NCBI RefSeq assembly: GCF_900102515.1
Contig: NZ_FMVS01000006.1
Location: forward strand, 90,198 to 154,197
DNA length: 64,000 bases
Source: Butyrivibrio sp. INlla14
GTDB taxonomy: Bacteria; Bacillota; Clostridia; Lachnospirales; Lachnospiraceae
Direction: 5' to 3'
Below are positions 9,025 to 19,338 of this stretch, piece after piece. How positions within the stretch are numbered: the first letter of the stretch is position 1; every line of letters begins with the position of its first letter. Below the pieces are notes generated by a model. That model saw only the letters and a program-made list of their open reading frames with translations. It was not told the DNA's origin and searched no databases. The position numbers and the translations under genes were made by a program.

Positions 9025-11106
9025 ATGGAGCATAGACAAGATATGGACAAAAAACTAGAACCTCTTTTTACTCCTTGGAAAATTGCCACATGTCAGATCA
9101 AGAACAGGATTGTTCTAACATCCATGGGAGGAACAGATCTCTTTGGATGGATGGAGAGAAATCACTTTGACAAGGCAGGCGCTGACTTTATTTTAGAGGT
9201 TGCTAAAAATAATGCAGGACTGGTACTTCCTGGATGTCAGCCTATTTATAATCCAATGTTTGGGCAATGGCTTTATTCCAACAAGAAAATGTACCAGGAT
9301 CTGGCTAAGTGGATGCCTGAATTTCACAAGACAGGAGCCAAGCTATTCGTGCAGCTGACTGCAGGATTTGGCCGTTCCTTTACTATTTCTCCCATGATGG
9401 AGAAACTTTATACCAATAAGTTCTTAAGAGTCCTGTCAAAGCCCGTTATGGACCTTGATAAGATAACAGCTTCTGCAAGTGAAGCCCCTAACAGATGGTC
9501 AGATAAGGTTCCATCAAGGGCTCTTACTGTAGAAGAGATTAGAGAGTACATAACAGCCTTTGGTAAGACTGCTAAACTTCTCAAAGAGGCTGGAGTTGAC
9601 GGCGTTGAGATCCACGCTGTCCACGAAGGATACCTTCTTGATCAGTTCACTCTTAAATACGTCAACAAAAGAACTGACGAATACGGCGGATCTTTTGCTG
9701 GAAGATATCGTTTCGCTGTAGAAATAGTTCAGGAGATAAAAAGGCAGTGCGGCCTGGATTTCCCTGTTTCTCTAAGATACAGCGTAATATCAAAGACAAG
9801 AGGCTTTAGACAGGGAGCACTACCTGGCGAAGATTATGATGAAGTAGGACGTGATTTTGAGGAGTCCAAGAAGGCTGCCAAGTACCTGCAGGAAGCTGGC
9901 TACGACATGCTAAACTGTGACAATGGAACCTATGATGCCTGGTACTGGGCTCATCCACCAATCTATATGCCTGAAAACTGCAATTTAAGCGACGTTGCGG
10001 CCCTTAGGAAATACGTAGACATTCCAGTTGTATGCGCAGGCAGAATGGATCCAAGAGTTGCTGCTGAGGCAATAGAAAAGGGAGACATTGACGGAGCAGG
10101 CTTTGCAAGGCAGTTTTTGGCAGATCCAAGGTGGGTTACCAAGATGATGCACGGCCAGGAGGCTGATATAAGGCCATGTATCCTGTGCCACAACGGCTGC
10201 TTTAACATGTGCCATTACAAAGGCGTTCCTAACGATCAGGAGCTTTCTGATTCACTGCATCTTGCCCGCTGCGCTGTAAACGCAGAGACCATGCAGAAGG
10301 ACAAGCACTATATAAAGCCCACCAAGCACCCCAAGAAGATCATCATTATCGGCGGTGGCATAGGTGGTATGGAGGCTGCCAGAGTACTTAAAAAGCGCGG
10401 CCATGAGCCTGTTATCTATGAAAAGAGTGGAGAACTGGGCGGAACCTTTATTGCTGCCAGTGCTGAGTCCTATAAGGGTAAACTCAGAGATCTTCTTGCC
10501 TGGTATCGCAGACAGATGAAGCTTCTTGAGATAGAGGTTCATTTGAATACTGAGATAACTGATGTAAGGCAGTTTGGCAAATCAGATATTATAATAGCTA
10601 CAGGCGCTGTTCCCAGGAAACTTATGATGATCCCAGGAAATGAGCTTATGATAGAAGCCTGCGACTTCTTAAGAGGAGCTGAAGTTGGCGAAAAGGTAGC
10701 AGTAGTTGGCGGTGGCCTTACAGGATGTGAGATAGCCTATGAGCTGGCACTTAAAGGCAAGAAGCCTGTAATTGTAGAGATGAAGGATGACCTTATTTCT
10801 CAAAAGGGAGTATGCCTAGCTAATAGCTCATATTTAAGAGAATGGTTCGAACTCTACAGGGTGCCTGTATATCTTGAAACCACTCTCAAGGAAGTCTGGG
10901 AAGACTGTATCGTCTGCACAGACAAAAATGGCAAGGAATTCACCATAGAGTGCGACAGCGTTATATCAAGCGCAGGCTACATTCCTAATCCTCTTGTAAA
11001 AGAGAATGACAGGGAGAGCAATATGGACTACGTAGGTGACTGCAAGGCAGTTGGTAATCTTAGAAGTGTTATCTGGAGAGCCTACGAAGTTGCTATGAGA
11101 CTATAA
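9025..11106 (+). CDS. NADH:flavin oxidoreductase, 2,4-dienoyl-CoA reductase/Bai-type (OYE + FAD/NAD domains)
   Basis: Multidomain ene-reductase of about 693 aa. Residues 10-340 form the FMN TIM barrel (VEIHAVHEGYLLDQF, GRMDP). A 4Fe-4S cluster segment follows (CILCHNGCFNMC with a later ARCAVN). The rest is an FAD/NAD(P) domain pair with GGGIGGMEAARVL and GGGLTGCEIAYEL. The layout matches FadH and the bile-acid/steroid enzymes BaiCD/BaiH; the natural substrate cannot be told. The frame opens at 8920 inside the palindrome, but GAGAAGGA before the ATG at 9025 (MEHRQDMDK) is the better start. Single-gene unit. Confidence 0.92.
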   Translation: MEHRQDMDKKLEPLFTPWKIATCQIKNRIVLTSMGGTDLFGWMERNHFDKAGADFILEVAKNNAGLVLPGCQPIYNPMFGQWLYSNKKMYQDLAKWMPEFHKTGAKLFVQLTAGFGRSFTISPMMEKLYTNKFLRVLSKPVMDLDKITASASEAPNRWSDKVPSRALTVEEIREYITAFGKTAKLLKEAGVDGVEIHAVHEGYLLDQFTLKYVNKRTDEYGGSFAGRYRFAVEIVQEIKRQCGLDFPVSLRYSVISKTRGFRQGALPGEDYDEVGRDFEESKKAAKYLQEAGYDMLNCDNGTYDAWYWAHPPIYMPENCNLSDVAALRKYVDIPVVCAGRMDPRVAAEAIEKGDIDGAGFARQFLADPRWVTKMMHGQEADIRPCILCHNGCFNMCHYKGVPNDQELSDSLHLARCAVNAETMQKDKHYIKPTKHPKKIIIIGGGIGGMEAARVLKKRGHEPVIYEKSGELGGTFIAASAESYKGKLRDLLAWYRRQMKLLEIEVHLNTEITDVRQFGKSDIIIATGAVPRKLMMIPGNELMIEACDFLRGAEVGEKVAVVGGGLTGCEIAYELALKGKKPVIVEMKDDLISQKGVCLANSSYLREWFELYRVPVYLETTLKEVWEDCIVCTDKNGKEFTIECDSVISSAGYIPNPLVKENDRESNMDYVGDCKAVGNLRSVIWRAYEVAMRL

Positions 11107-11441
11107 AGCAAAGTCAACATGCACAGACATTTGACTTATGGCGCATATATCATAAATTTAATGCAAATTTAATATTTTTTATTCTTTATATAGAGCATTG
11201 ATTGACGGTAAAATGTTACAATTTACTTGTGGCATTTTATCGTTTTTTTTATGATATAGAAAATTTCTCCGAAATTCCTATATCATAAAAAGCGCTCCGC
11301 TATGGATGCGCACTCGCGCGATAGGTAAATGTTGCATAAATGCAACCGCGCTCGGCACGAGCATGTTGCAAGCAACATGCTTTCTAGTTGTAAAAAAATA
11401 AGTTAAGAATTGTCAACCAGAGCATAAGTTAGGAGAATGAT
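11107..11441. other. Intergenic region with several hairpins
   Basis: No coding sequence seen in this 335-bp gap. It holds a hairpin at 11246-11291 (tttttatgatatag / ctatatcataaaaa with nested aatttc/gaaatt), a small hairpin gttgca-taaa-tgcaac at 11331-11346 and a perfect palindrome gcatgttgcaagcaacatgc at 11361-11380. The core of the first hairpin recurs at 47221-47257. Confidence 0.75.
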
Positions 11442-12497
11442 ATGAAAATCTTTTATGGTAAAAGTACTTCTGGAAATATCGCTGAGGCGACAAGAGGACT
11501 TGGTAATCCTAAGCTAATTATCATGGTAAGTAATGGAGATAGCTTTGAAGCTAATGTTGCGGCCATCGAGAAACAGTTTCCTGGAGTGCCCAGTATTGGC
11601 TGCGTTGGAATGGGATATGATACGACTGTTGTAGAAAATGGCGTTTCTATCACTGGTTTCGTTGACGGAGTTACAGTACAGACAGGGGTTCTTGAAAAGG
11701 TTTCAGTATCTCCTGCAAGGCATGTTGCAAGACTGGAAAAGGACATTCAGGCTGTTAAGCCGGGAAAAGAAAATACTGCGATCATAGACTTCTGCGCTGG
11801 CAACGACGCAGCTGTTTTGACGACCTTAAGTGGCCTTGTTACCAAATATAATCTTCAGGTTATGGGAGCCACAGGCGATGCAGGAAAGGTTTCCGTAAAT
11901 GGCAAGGTTTATGAAGATGGAATGGCTTATGCTGTTGTTAAAAATGATGGCGGCAGGGTTAAGACCTATAAAGAGAATATCTACGAGCCAATAGATAAAA
12001 AGCAGCTTATTGCCTCTAAGACAGATAAGAGTAAATACTATCTTGGAGAACTAAACGGTAAACCTGCCAAGCAGTTCTACATGGATCTTACAGGCTGCAG
12101 CGAGAGCGGTATTGTGGATCAGACCTTCAAAAATCCATTTGGAAAGATGATTGGTGATGACGTATGCATCGCTTCTATCAAGGCTGTTTCTGGCAGCGGA
12201 CTTATTCTTTACAGACAGATCAATGACTCGGATATCCTGACACTACTTGAAATGCGTGATCCAATGGAAATAGCTCAGCATACTGTTGACAGAATCCGAA
12301 GCGACTTTAATCATGTTTCAGCTATTTTCTCCGTTAACTGTATCTTCAGATACCTGGTATTAAAGCAGAGAAATGAGCTTAATGCTTATCTTGATAAGAT
12401 TGGAACTTTAGGTACCAGCTGTGGACTGGTTGGCTATGGCGAGCACTACAATACCCAGTTTGTTAACCAGACCATGACCTGTGTTGTATTTGAATAA
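11442..12497 (+). CDS. FIST domain sensory protein
   Basis: FIST N and C domains form a predicted small-ligand sensor module found beside signal-transduction proteins. The 351-aa product has no membrane segment or signal peptide. The FIST-N core includes [17 protein letters not shown] near residues 50-66 and [15 protein letters not shown] near 143-157. The C half ends with [16 protein letters not shown], typical of FIST-C. AGGAG lies 6 nt before the ATG. The next gene, 13 nt on, is a soluble chemoreceptor signalling protein, so the two probably form a cytoplasmic sensing pair. Confidence 0.9.
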   Translation: MKIFYGKSTSGNIAEATRGLGNPKLIIMVSNGDSFEANVAAIEKQFPGVPSIGCVGMGYDTTVVENGVSITGFVDGVTVQTGVLEKVSVSPARHVARLEKDIQAVKPGKENTAIIDFCAGNDAAVLTTLSGLVTKYNLQVMGATGDAGKVSVNGKVYEDGMAYAVVKNDGGRVKTYKENIYEPIDKKQLIASKTDKSKYYLGELNGKPAKQFYMDLTGCSESGIVDQTFKNPFGKMIGDDVCIASIKAVSGSGLILYRQINDSDILTLLEMRDPMEIAQHTVDRIRSDFNHVSAIFSVNCIFRYLVLKQRNELNAYLDKIGTLGTSCGLVGYGEHYNTQFVNQTMTCVVFE

Positions 12498-12510
12498 TAA
12501 GGAGAAGAAA

Positions 12511-13482
12511 ATGTTTGAAAATATCTTTGCCAAGAAAAATGATCAGCAATATACAACTACAGTAAATACAGTAGCTACAGGGACAGCTGTACCTGACTTT
12601 GAGGAAAGAAGCCGTTCCCTTGTTTACATCGCTGAATCTATCAAGACTTATCAGAAAAAACTTGTTGAGAACGAGGTAAACTCTCTTACAGAAATCCATG
12701 ACATGAATGAGGCCGTAGGAAATGTGATTGAGAGTAATGCAAGACTTCGTGAAGATATGGATAACTTCAATGAGATGTTTGACGCAGTCAACAGAAGTGC
12801 TTCCAAGTTTGAGGATGTTAAAGTTAATATCTTAAATAGCGTGAAGAACGCTCAGAACAAGGTAGATGTCCTTAAGGATAGCTCAAATGAAGTAAGAGCA
12901 AGCTTTGATGATATGGCTAAAGGCTTTGATACATTCAAGGAGTCTGTTGACCAGATTTCTGATTACATGAAGAAAATCATCAATATCGCATCCCAGACAA
13001 ACCTTCTTGCCCTTAATGCCAGCATAGAAGCAGCAAGAGCAGGGGCAGCAGGTAAGGGCTTTGCAGTTGTTGCTACAGAGGTAAGAGAGCTTGCTGACGA
13101 GATCAAGAACATGATCGATCAGGTAAATGCTTCTATTGCCAACGCCGGCAATGAGAGTGAGAATCTGACAGCACTTATGGAGAAGTCAATTGAGGCTATG
13201 GACAAGAGCCTTCAGGAGGTTGACGAGACCAAGGCTACTTTTGATGAGATCATAGAAAGCGCAAACGGAGCAAACGCTGTTCAGCAGGAAATCGCTGATA
13301 CTGCAGATTCAGCTGCAGGAGAACTTAAAAAGATAGGCAGCAGGTTTGATGATATCAATAGAGAACATGACGATCTTGTTAATCAGCTTGATAAGGTTAA
13401 TTCCCTTGGAACTACCAAGAGTAGCGTTTTCGAGCACATTGACAATCTGGTTTCCCAGATTGAACCTATTGTCAAGGAATGA
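12511..13482 (+). CDS. Soluble methyl-accepting chemotaxis-type signalling protein
   Basis: A 323-aa protein that is almost entirely coiled coil, with no transmembrane helix and no own sensor domain. The MCP hairpin tip is present ([19 protein letters not shown], about residues 160-180, then [13 protein letters not shown]), the CheA/CheW contact region. AAGGAG before ATG 12511 sets the start. Placement right after the FIST gene suggests FIST supplies ligand sensing in trans. The short first 45 residues have no known domain. Likely polycistronic with FIST; a terminator follows at 13555. Confidence 0.9.
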   Translation: MFENIFAKKNDQQYTTTVNTVATGTAVPDFEERSRSLVYIAESIKTYQKKLVENEVNSLTEIHDMNEAVGNVIESNARLREDMDNFNEMFDAVNRSASKFEDVKVNILNSVKNAQNKVDVLKDSSNEVRASFDDMAKGFDTFKESVDQISDYMKKIINIASQTNLLALNASIEAARAGAAGKGFAVVATEVRELADEIKNMIDQVNASIANAGNESENLTALMEKSIEAMDKSLQEVDETKATFDEIIESANGANAVQQEIADTADSAAGELKKIGSRFDDINREHDDLVNQLDKVNSLGTTKSSVFEHIDNLVSQIEPIVKE

Positions 13483-13554
13483 TAACTGCTTTTAAGGCAG
13501 AAACGATTCGGAATCTGAGGTAACAAAATTGAAATATTGGTACTAACATTAAGG

Positions 13555-13591
13555 AACTATAGGTGGTAAAATACCTATAGTTTCTTTTTTT
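13555..13591 (+). terminator. Intrinsic terminator after the FIST/MCP pair
   Basis: Stem aactataggt / acctatagtt, a perfect 10 bp, with an 8-nt loop and followed by tttctttttttt-like T-rich sequence. It separates the signalling pair from the glycosidase genes. Confidence 0.88.
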
Positions 13592-13621
13592 ACATTGCAT
13601 TTGCAGGAAGGAAAAAGGTAT

Positions 13622-15646
13622 ATGGAGTTTATTTGTAAAGAAAACGCACTTATCTGTCGCAGACAGGGTGAGACACTAAGAATTGAGGCGTGGGGAGAAG
13701 ATTCACTTAGAGTCCGCGCAACTATGAACAGAGATTTTACTGGAAGAAACTGGGCTCTTACAGAGAAGATAAAAGAGACAAAGGCTTTAGTTAAGACCTA
13801 TATAGTACCAGAGAAGACCGGCGAAGGGACTATCGCAGAAAATGAGTGGGCCAGCATCACAAATGGCCGCATCAGAGCAGAAGTAAACTATGCTGGAGTT
13901 CTTTCTTTTTACAGGGATGACAAGCTCTTTTTACGTGAGTATTTCAGATCCTATGGAGGAACTATTTCCAAGGAGAGCCGCTGCCTTAAGCTGGTAAACA
14001 GAGAGTGGAAGGGCTTGTACGGCGGTGATAACTACTCACTTAAGGTTCGCTTTGAGAGCAATGACGGCGAGAAAATCTTTGGTATGGGACAGTATCAGCA
14101 GCAGAATATGGACCTTAAGGGATGTACCTTAGAGCTTGCCCAGAGAAACTCTCAGGCTTCAGTTCCATTTGCTGTATCCAATCTTGGCTATGGACTTTTA
14201 TGGAACAATCCAGGAGTAGGCCAGGTTACATTTGGTAATAACATGACCTTGTGGGATATGAGATCCACCAAGGAAATGGACTACTATATCACAGTTGCAG
14301 ATACTCCTAAGGATATCGTTGCAAATTATACACTTGCATCAGGACATGCAGATAAGTTCCCTGAGGAGCTTATGGGTTTGTGGCAGTGCAAGCTTCGTTA
14401 CCGTACACAGGAAGAAGTTCTTTCTATTGTCAGAAAGTACAAGGAACTTGGAATCCACATCGACCAGATCATCATCGATTTCTTTCACTGGACTTATCAG
14501 GGCGACTGGAAATTCGACAAGAAGTACTGGCCAGATCCCAAGGCAATGGTTGATGAGCTCCATGAAATGGGCATAAAGGTCATTGTGTCAGTTTGGCCTT
14601 CAGTTGATAGAAAGAGTGAGAACTTCTATCCGATGCTTGAGAAAGGTCTTTTGATAAAGACTGAGAGAGGTGCTCTTCAGACCTATGACTATCAGGGAGA
14701 CTGTGTAGAGATCGATGCCTTCAATCCTGAGACCAGGGATTATGTATGGGAAATCTGCAAAAAGAACTACTATGAGTTCGGAATTGACGGCTTCTGGCTT
14801 GATAATTCAGAGCCTGATTACGGCGTATATGACTTTGAAAACTTCCGCTACAGTGAAGGAACAGCTCTGGAAGTTACAAATATGTACCCTCAGATGTATT
14901 CAAGAGCTTACTATGATAAGATGAAGGACCTTAGAGATGGCAAGGTTGTTAACCTTCTTAGATGCGCATGGGCAGGCAGCCAGAAGTATGGCAACGTTGT
15001 ATGGTCAGGAGATATCCCTAGTACCTTTGAGTCTCTGCAGGATCAGATCCAGTGCGGACTTAACATGGGTCTTGCAGGTATTCCATGGTGGAACACAGAC
15101 ATCGGTGGCTTCATGACTGATGATGTTGAGGATCCTGACTTTAGACAGCTCCTTATCAGATGGTATCAGTTTGCTACATTTACTGCAGTTATGAGACTTC
15201 ACGGAGATCGTGGCCCTTACAATATTCCAGCTCTTGATGACAGAGACTGGGGCGGCGGATATCTTCACACAGGCCAGGACAACGAGATGTGGAGCTATGG
15301 CGATGATAACTTCAAGATCATGAAGAAGTATTACGACATCAGAATTGGCATGAAGGATTATCTTAAGAAGCTCTTTGACGAAGCTCATGAGAACGGCTCA
15401 CCTCTTATGCGTGCTATGTTCTATGAGTTCCCTGAGGATGAGAAGTGCTGGGATATCAAGGATCAGTACATGTTCGGTGACAAGTACCTTGTAGCTCCTA
15501 TTCTTCACCTCAATGAGTTTGAGAGAGAAGTATACCTTCCAAAGGGAGAGTGGACTCTTACAAGTGATGGTACCAAGTATACTGGCGGGCAGACTGTAAA
15601 GGTAAGCGCACCAATAGACTATATGCCATTATTTGAGAGGGCATAA
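13622..15646 (+). CDS. Glycoside hydrolase family 31 (alpha-xylosidase/alpha-glucosidase type)
   Basis: Retaining alpha-glycosidase of about 674 aa without a signal peptide, so intracellular. The nucleophile region is GFWLDNSEPDYG (aspartate near residue 393) and the acid/base region is MRLHGDRGP (near 523-531). The WLDxxEP form is common in xyloglucan alpha-xylosidases and plant-type alpha-glucosidases. GGAAGGAAAAAGG precedes the ATG at 13622; the frame opens at 13595. The GH3 enzyme 73 bp downstream suggests joint trimming of imported hemicellulose oligosaccharides. Exact specificity is inference. Confidence 0.9.
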   Translation: MEFICKENALICRRQGETLRIEAWGEDSLRVRATMNRDFTGRNWALTEKIKETKALVKTYIVPEKTGEGTIAENEWASITNGRIRAEVNYAGVLSFYRDDKLFLREYFRSYGGTISKESRCLKLVNREWKGLYGGDNYSLKVRFESNDGEKIFGMGQYQQQNMDLKGCTLELAQRNSQASVPFAVSNLGYGLLWNNPGVGQVTFGNNMTLWDMRSTKEMDYYITVADTPKDIVANYTLASGHADKFPEELMGLWQCKLRYRTQEEVLSIVRKYKELGIHIDQIIIDFFHWTYQGDWKFDKKYWPDPKAMVDELHEMGIKVIVSVWPSVDRKSENFYPMLEKGLLIKTERGALQTYDYQGDCVEIDAFNPETRDYVWEICKKNYYEFGIDGFWLDNSEPDYGVYDFENFRYSEGTALEVTNMYPQMYSRAYYDKMKDLRDGKVVNLLRCAWAGSQKYGNVVWSGDIPSTFESLQDQIQCGLNMGLAGIPWWNTDIGGFMTDDVEDPDFRQLLIRWYQFATFTAVMRLHGDRGPYNIPALDDRDWGGGYLHTGQDNEMWSYGDDNFKIMKKYYDIRIGMKDYLKKLFDEAHENGSPLMRAMFYEFPEDEKCWDIKDQYMFGDKYLVAPILHLNEFEREVYLPKGEWTLTSDGTKYTGGQTVKVSAPIDYMPLFERA

Positions 15647-15719
15647 GAAAAACATATAATGTGTATCTGGCGGGGATTCCGGGGGAGTAACTATTAACTT
15701 TTAAGGCAATGGAGGATTT

Positions 15720-17744
15720 ATGACACAGAAAAAGATAAGGGAACTCCTTTCACAGATGACGCTGGATGAGAAAATTCAGATGATACACGGAACAGGCTTT
15801 TTCCACACAGGTGAGGTAAAAAGGCTTGGGATTCCGCAGCTTATGACTTCTGATGGCCCAATGGGTGTCAGAGGCGAATTCTATGATAATAAGTGGGTAT
15901 TTTTAGGTCATAACGATGATTATGTGACATATCTTCCCTGCAACAGTGCTCTTGCCTGTACCTTCAACAGGAAACTTGCCGAGATGGCAGGTTTTGTCCT
16001 TGGAGAAGAGGCAAGGGGACGTGGCAAGGATGTGATACTGGCTCCTGGCATCAACTTAAAGAGAAGCCCTCTATGCGGCAGAAACTTTGAGTATTTCAGT
16101 GAGGATGGATACCTTACAGCGGAGCTGGCTATTCCCTTTGTGAGGGGAATACAGAAAAACGACGTAGCTGCCTGCGTCAAACACTTTGCCGTCAACAATC
16201 AGGAAACACAAAGGCTTGAAGTGGACACTGAGGTTGACGAAGAAGTTTTAAGAGATACTTATCTTGAACATTTTAAAAAGGTACTTGTGGACGGCGGCGC
16301 CTACACAGTAATGAGTGCCTACAATAAGCTTTATGGTGAATACTGCAGTGAAAGTGAATTTCTTTTGACAAAAGTCCTTAGAGATGAATGGAACTATAAG
16401 GGCCTTGTTATTTCTGACTGGGGTGCTATAAAGGATGGTAAAAAAGCTGCTCTTGCAGGCTGTGATATCGACATGTCAGTTACTGATGATTTCGATAATT
16501 ACAAATTCGCAGAGCCGCTTAAAAAGGCTGTACTTGCGGGCGAAGTTCCGGAAGCTGTCATTGATACAAAGGTCATGAGGATACTAAATCTTATGAACAG
16601 GCTCCACATGCTAGATGGCAGGAGAAAAGCCGGAAGCTACAACTCAACTGCTCACCAGAAGGCAGCTTATAGTGTAGCTACAGAGTCAATAGTTCTTTTG
16701 AAAAACAATGAAAAGATCCTTCCTCTTGATAAGAGTAAGCTAAAGAGAGTGTTGGTTGTGGGCGATAATGCCATAAGAGCGCATTCTCTTGGTGGAGGAA
16801 GTGCTGAGATAAGGGCTCTTTATGAAGTGGCACCTCTTCTTGGACTCAAGGAAAGACTTGGCGGAAATACCAAAGTTGATTACCTTCAGGGCTACTGCAC
16901 TGAGATTGCCAAGGATGCTACAGAATACAACTGGCAGGAAAAGAGCCTTGAGTCTCAGGGAATAATTTCAGATAAGAGACTTGAGGAAAAGAGAATACTT
17001 CTTGAGAAAACAAAAGAAGAAATAGAGAAGGTCAAGAAGGCCCTTGAAGAAAATGATTATGACAGCGTTATTTTTGTGGGTGGTCTGACTCATAATCAGG
17101 ATGTTGAGGGATGCGACAGACAGGGGCTTGAGCTTCCTTATGGCCAGGATGAAACTATAAAGGAAATCCTGAAGCTTAGAAAGGATGCGGTGATTGTTCT
17201 GATCGGCGGCAGCAGCGTCACCATGAATGAATGGATAGATCAGGCTGATACGCTTGTCTGGTCCTACTATAACGGCTGTGAAGGCGGAAGAGCTATTGCT
17301 GACGTCCTTCTTGGTAATGTGAACCCTTCTGGCAAGCTTCCTGAAACCTTTTACAAGGACATCAGGGACTGCTCAGCTCATAGCGTTGGAACCTTTGGAG
17401 ATACTAAGGTTTCTAGCTACAAGGAGGGACATTTTGTGGGCTACAAGTACACCGATGCCAAAAACATCCCTGTACAGTTCCCGTTTGGTTATGGCCTTTC
17501 CTATACCACCTTTGCCCTTGAAGGAGAGACGGTGGATATGGAGAAGAGAGAACTGGCAGTTAACCTTCACAACAAGGGCCGCAGAGAAGGAAAAGAAGTT
17601 GTCTTTGTATATGGAGACAGTATAAAGAAAGGCGTTCGTGAGCTTATTGGTTTTGAAAAGATAAGCCTTGCCAGAGGCAAGAAGACCAAAGTCAGGATTT
17701 CTTTTGCCGACGGTTATGAAAACGTTAGTACAAGCAGGGTATAA
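15720..17744 (+). CDS. Glycoside hydrolase family 3 (beta-glucosidase/beta-xylosidase type)
   Basis: Retaining beta-glycosidase. The N-terminal (beta/alpha)8 domain contains the nucleophile motif LVISDWGA (Asp about 233) and KHFAVNNQE. The alpha/beta sandwich domain has GGGSAEIRALYEV. A charged insertion (about residues 410-450, EKRILLEKTKEEIEKVK) precedes DVEGCDRQ. The C-terminal fibronectin-III-like domain appears short: it ends soon after VRELIGFEKISLARG, so the 674-aa protein is smaller than many three-domain GH3 enzymes. No signal peptide. GGAGG precedes the ATG. Partner of the GH31 gene. Confidence 0.92.
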   Translation: MTQKKIRELLSQMTLDEKIQMIHGTGFFHTGEVKRLGIPQLMTSDGPMGVRGEFYDNKWVFLGHNDDYVTYLPCNSALACTFNRKLAEMAGFVLGEEARGRGKDVILAPGINLKRSPLCGRNFEYFSEDGYLTAELAIPFVRGIQKNDVAACVKHFAVNNQETQRLEVDTEVDEEVLRDTYLEHFKKVLVDGGAYTVMSAYNKLYGEYCSESEFLLTKVLRDEWNYKGLVISDWGAIKDGKKAALAGCDIDMSVTDDFDNYKFAEPLKKAVLAGEVPEAVIDTKVMRILNLMNRLHMLDGRRKAGSYNSTAHQKAAYSVATESIVLLKNNEKILPLDKSKLKRVLVVGDNAIRAHSLGGGSAEIRALYEVAPLLGLKERLGGNTKVDYLQGYCTEIAKDATEYNWQEKSLESQGIISDKRLEEKRILLEKTKEEIEKVKKALEENDYDSVIFVGGLTHNQDVEGCDRQGLELPYGQDETIKEILKLRKDAVIVLIGGSSVTMNEWIDQADTLVWSYYNGCEGGRAIADVLLGNVNPSGKLPETFYKDIRDCSAHSVGTFGDTKVSSYKEGHFVGYKYTDAKNIPVQFPFGYGLSYTTFALEGETVDMEKRELAVNLHNKGRREGKEVVFVYGDSIKKGVRELIGFEKISLARGKKTKVRISFADGYENVSTSRV

Positions 17745-17764
17745 AACTATGTGGAGGGGGATAA

Positions 17765-19162
17765 ATGGCAATTGTAGGTGCATTTATGGTTCCACATCCG
17801 CCGCTTATTGTTCCTGAAGTTGGAAGAGGCGGAGAAGAGCAGATAAAAGAAACAACTATGGCGTATGAAAGGGTGGCTGAGAGGATAGCAGAGCTTGAGC
17901 CTGAAACTATCGTTATCACGAGCCCGCATACTGTCATGTATTCTGATTATTTTCATATTTCTCCAGGGAATGCTGCCATGGGCTCTTTTGCCCAGTTTGG
18001 TGCAGGGGGCGTAAGATTTCTTGAGGCCTATGACATGGACCTGGTAAAAGAGATCTGCAAACAGGCAGACAAGCAGGGCTTTCCTGCGGGGACTCTTGGA
18101 GAGAGGGACAAGGATTTAGACCACGGGTGTATGGTCCCGCTTATGTTTATAAGAAAGAAGTATAAGGGAGGTAAGATCGTCAGGATAGGCTTGTCGTCCC
18201 TTCCTCTTACTGACCACTACAAGCTGGGGCAGATGATCCAGAAGGCAGTTGATAAGCTTGGCAGGAAGGTTGTGTTTGTGGCAAGCGGGGACTTGTCACA
18301 CAAGCTTCAAAGCTACGGGCCTTATGGCTACGCTCCGGAGGGGCCTGTCTATGACCAAAAGATCATGGATGTGTGTTCCAGAGCGGCTTTCAAGGAACTC
18401 TTTTACTTCGATGAATCTTTTTGCGAAAAGGCAGCAGAGTGCGGGCATAGGTCTTTTGTCATAATGGCAGGGGCTCTTGATGGCTACAGAGTAAGTGCTG
18501 TAAAGCTCTCACACCAGGACGTGACAGGAGTAGGCTACGGAATATGCATGTTTGAGCCTCTTGAGAAGGATAGTAAGAGGTGCATGCTAAAGGCATATTA
18601 TAAGGACCTTGAAAGGGACATGGAAAGAGAACTTGAGAAGGTTTGCGACAAACCGGATCCATATGTGAAACTGGCCTATCAGAGCGTTGTGAGCTACATT
18701 TTAAAGGGCAAAAAACTCGCTCTTCCCGGAAATCTTCCTTCTGAAATGCTTAATATCAGGGCAGGAGCCTTTGTATCTATTCACAAAAACGGAGCCTTGC
18801 GGGGATGCATTGGTACTATAGGGCCAACACAAAATAACGTGGCACTTGAGATAATAGAAAACGGTATCAGTGCTTCAACAAGGGATCCAAGGTTTTCGCC
18901 TATAAGGCCGGATGAACTCAAAGACCTTGTGATAAACGTGGATGTTCTGGGAAGACCTCAGGATATATCAGGACTTGATGAACTTGATGTAAAGCGTTAC
19001 GGAGTTATAGTAACTAGCGGACACAAGAGAGGCCTCCTTCTTCCTGATCTTGAGGGAGTTGATACTGTAGAAGAGCAGGTTGCGATAGCTATGCAAAAGG
19101 GCGGTATCACAGAGGATGACGAGATCAAATTGCAGCGCTTTGAAGTAATAAGACATACATAA
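17765..19162 (+). CDS. LigB/Memo-like dioxygenase-fold protein fused to an AMMECR1 domain (AmmeMemoRadiSam system A/B)
   Basis: The N-terminal half (about 1-270) is a class III extradiol-dioxygenase/Memo-like fold with likely metal ligands in VPHPPLIVPE, TSPHTVMYSD, LDHGCMVPL and ASGDLSHKL. The C-terminal half (about 290-465) is an AMMECR1 domain with LRGCIGTIGP and STRDPRFSPI. Such proteins are normally found with a radical-SAM partner, forming the AmmeMemoRadiSam system; no radical-SAM gene is adjacent here. Reaction unknown. GGAGGGGG before the ATG. It follows the GH3 gene by 20 bp, so it may be co-transcribed. Confidence 0.88.
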   Translation: MAIVGAFMVPHPPLIVPEVGRGGEEQIKETTMAYERVAERIAELEPETIVITSPHTVMYSDYFHISPGNAAMGSFAQFGAGGVRFLEAYDMDLVKEICKQADKQGFPAGTLGERDKDLDHGCMVPLMFIRKKYKGGKIVRIGLSSLPLTDHYKLGQMIQKAVDKLGRKVVFVASGDLSHKLQSYGPYGYAPEGPVYDQKIMDVCSRAAFKELFYFDESFCEKAAECGHRSFVIMAGALDGYRVSAVKLSHQDVTGVGYGICMFEPLEKDSKRCMLKAYYKDLERDMERELEKVCDKPDPYVKLAYQSVVSYILKGKKLALPGNLPSEMLNIRAGAFVSIHKNGALRGCIGTIGPTQNNVALEIIENGISASTRDPRFSPIRPDELKDLVINVDVLGRPQDISGLDELDVKRYGVIVTSGHKRGLLLPDLEGVDTVEEQVAIAMQKGGITEDDEIKLQRFEVIRHT

Positions 19163-19174
19163 AGTCATATATGC

Positions 19175-19206
19175 AGGGAGCCGCTTTGTGGTGGCTCTCT
19201 GTTTTA
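19175..19206 (+). terminator. Probable intrinsic terminator
   Basis: Hairpin agggagccgc / gtggctctct (two wobble-type pairs) with a GTTTT tail, directly after the AMMECR1 gene. Confidence 0.6.
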
Positions 19207-19338
19207 ATGCCACAATTTCTTTTTCCATTTAAAGTGTAAAACTTGGGCTTTGGGGCTATTTTAAATAAAGAGAATTGATTTATAATATGTTGTAGGTGCC
19301 AAAAGTAAATTTTGAAAAAGGCAGGTGAGTTTTTTTCT

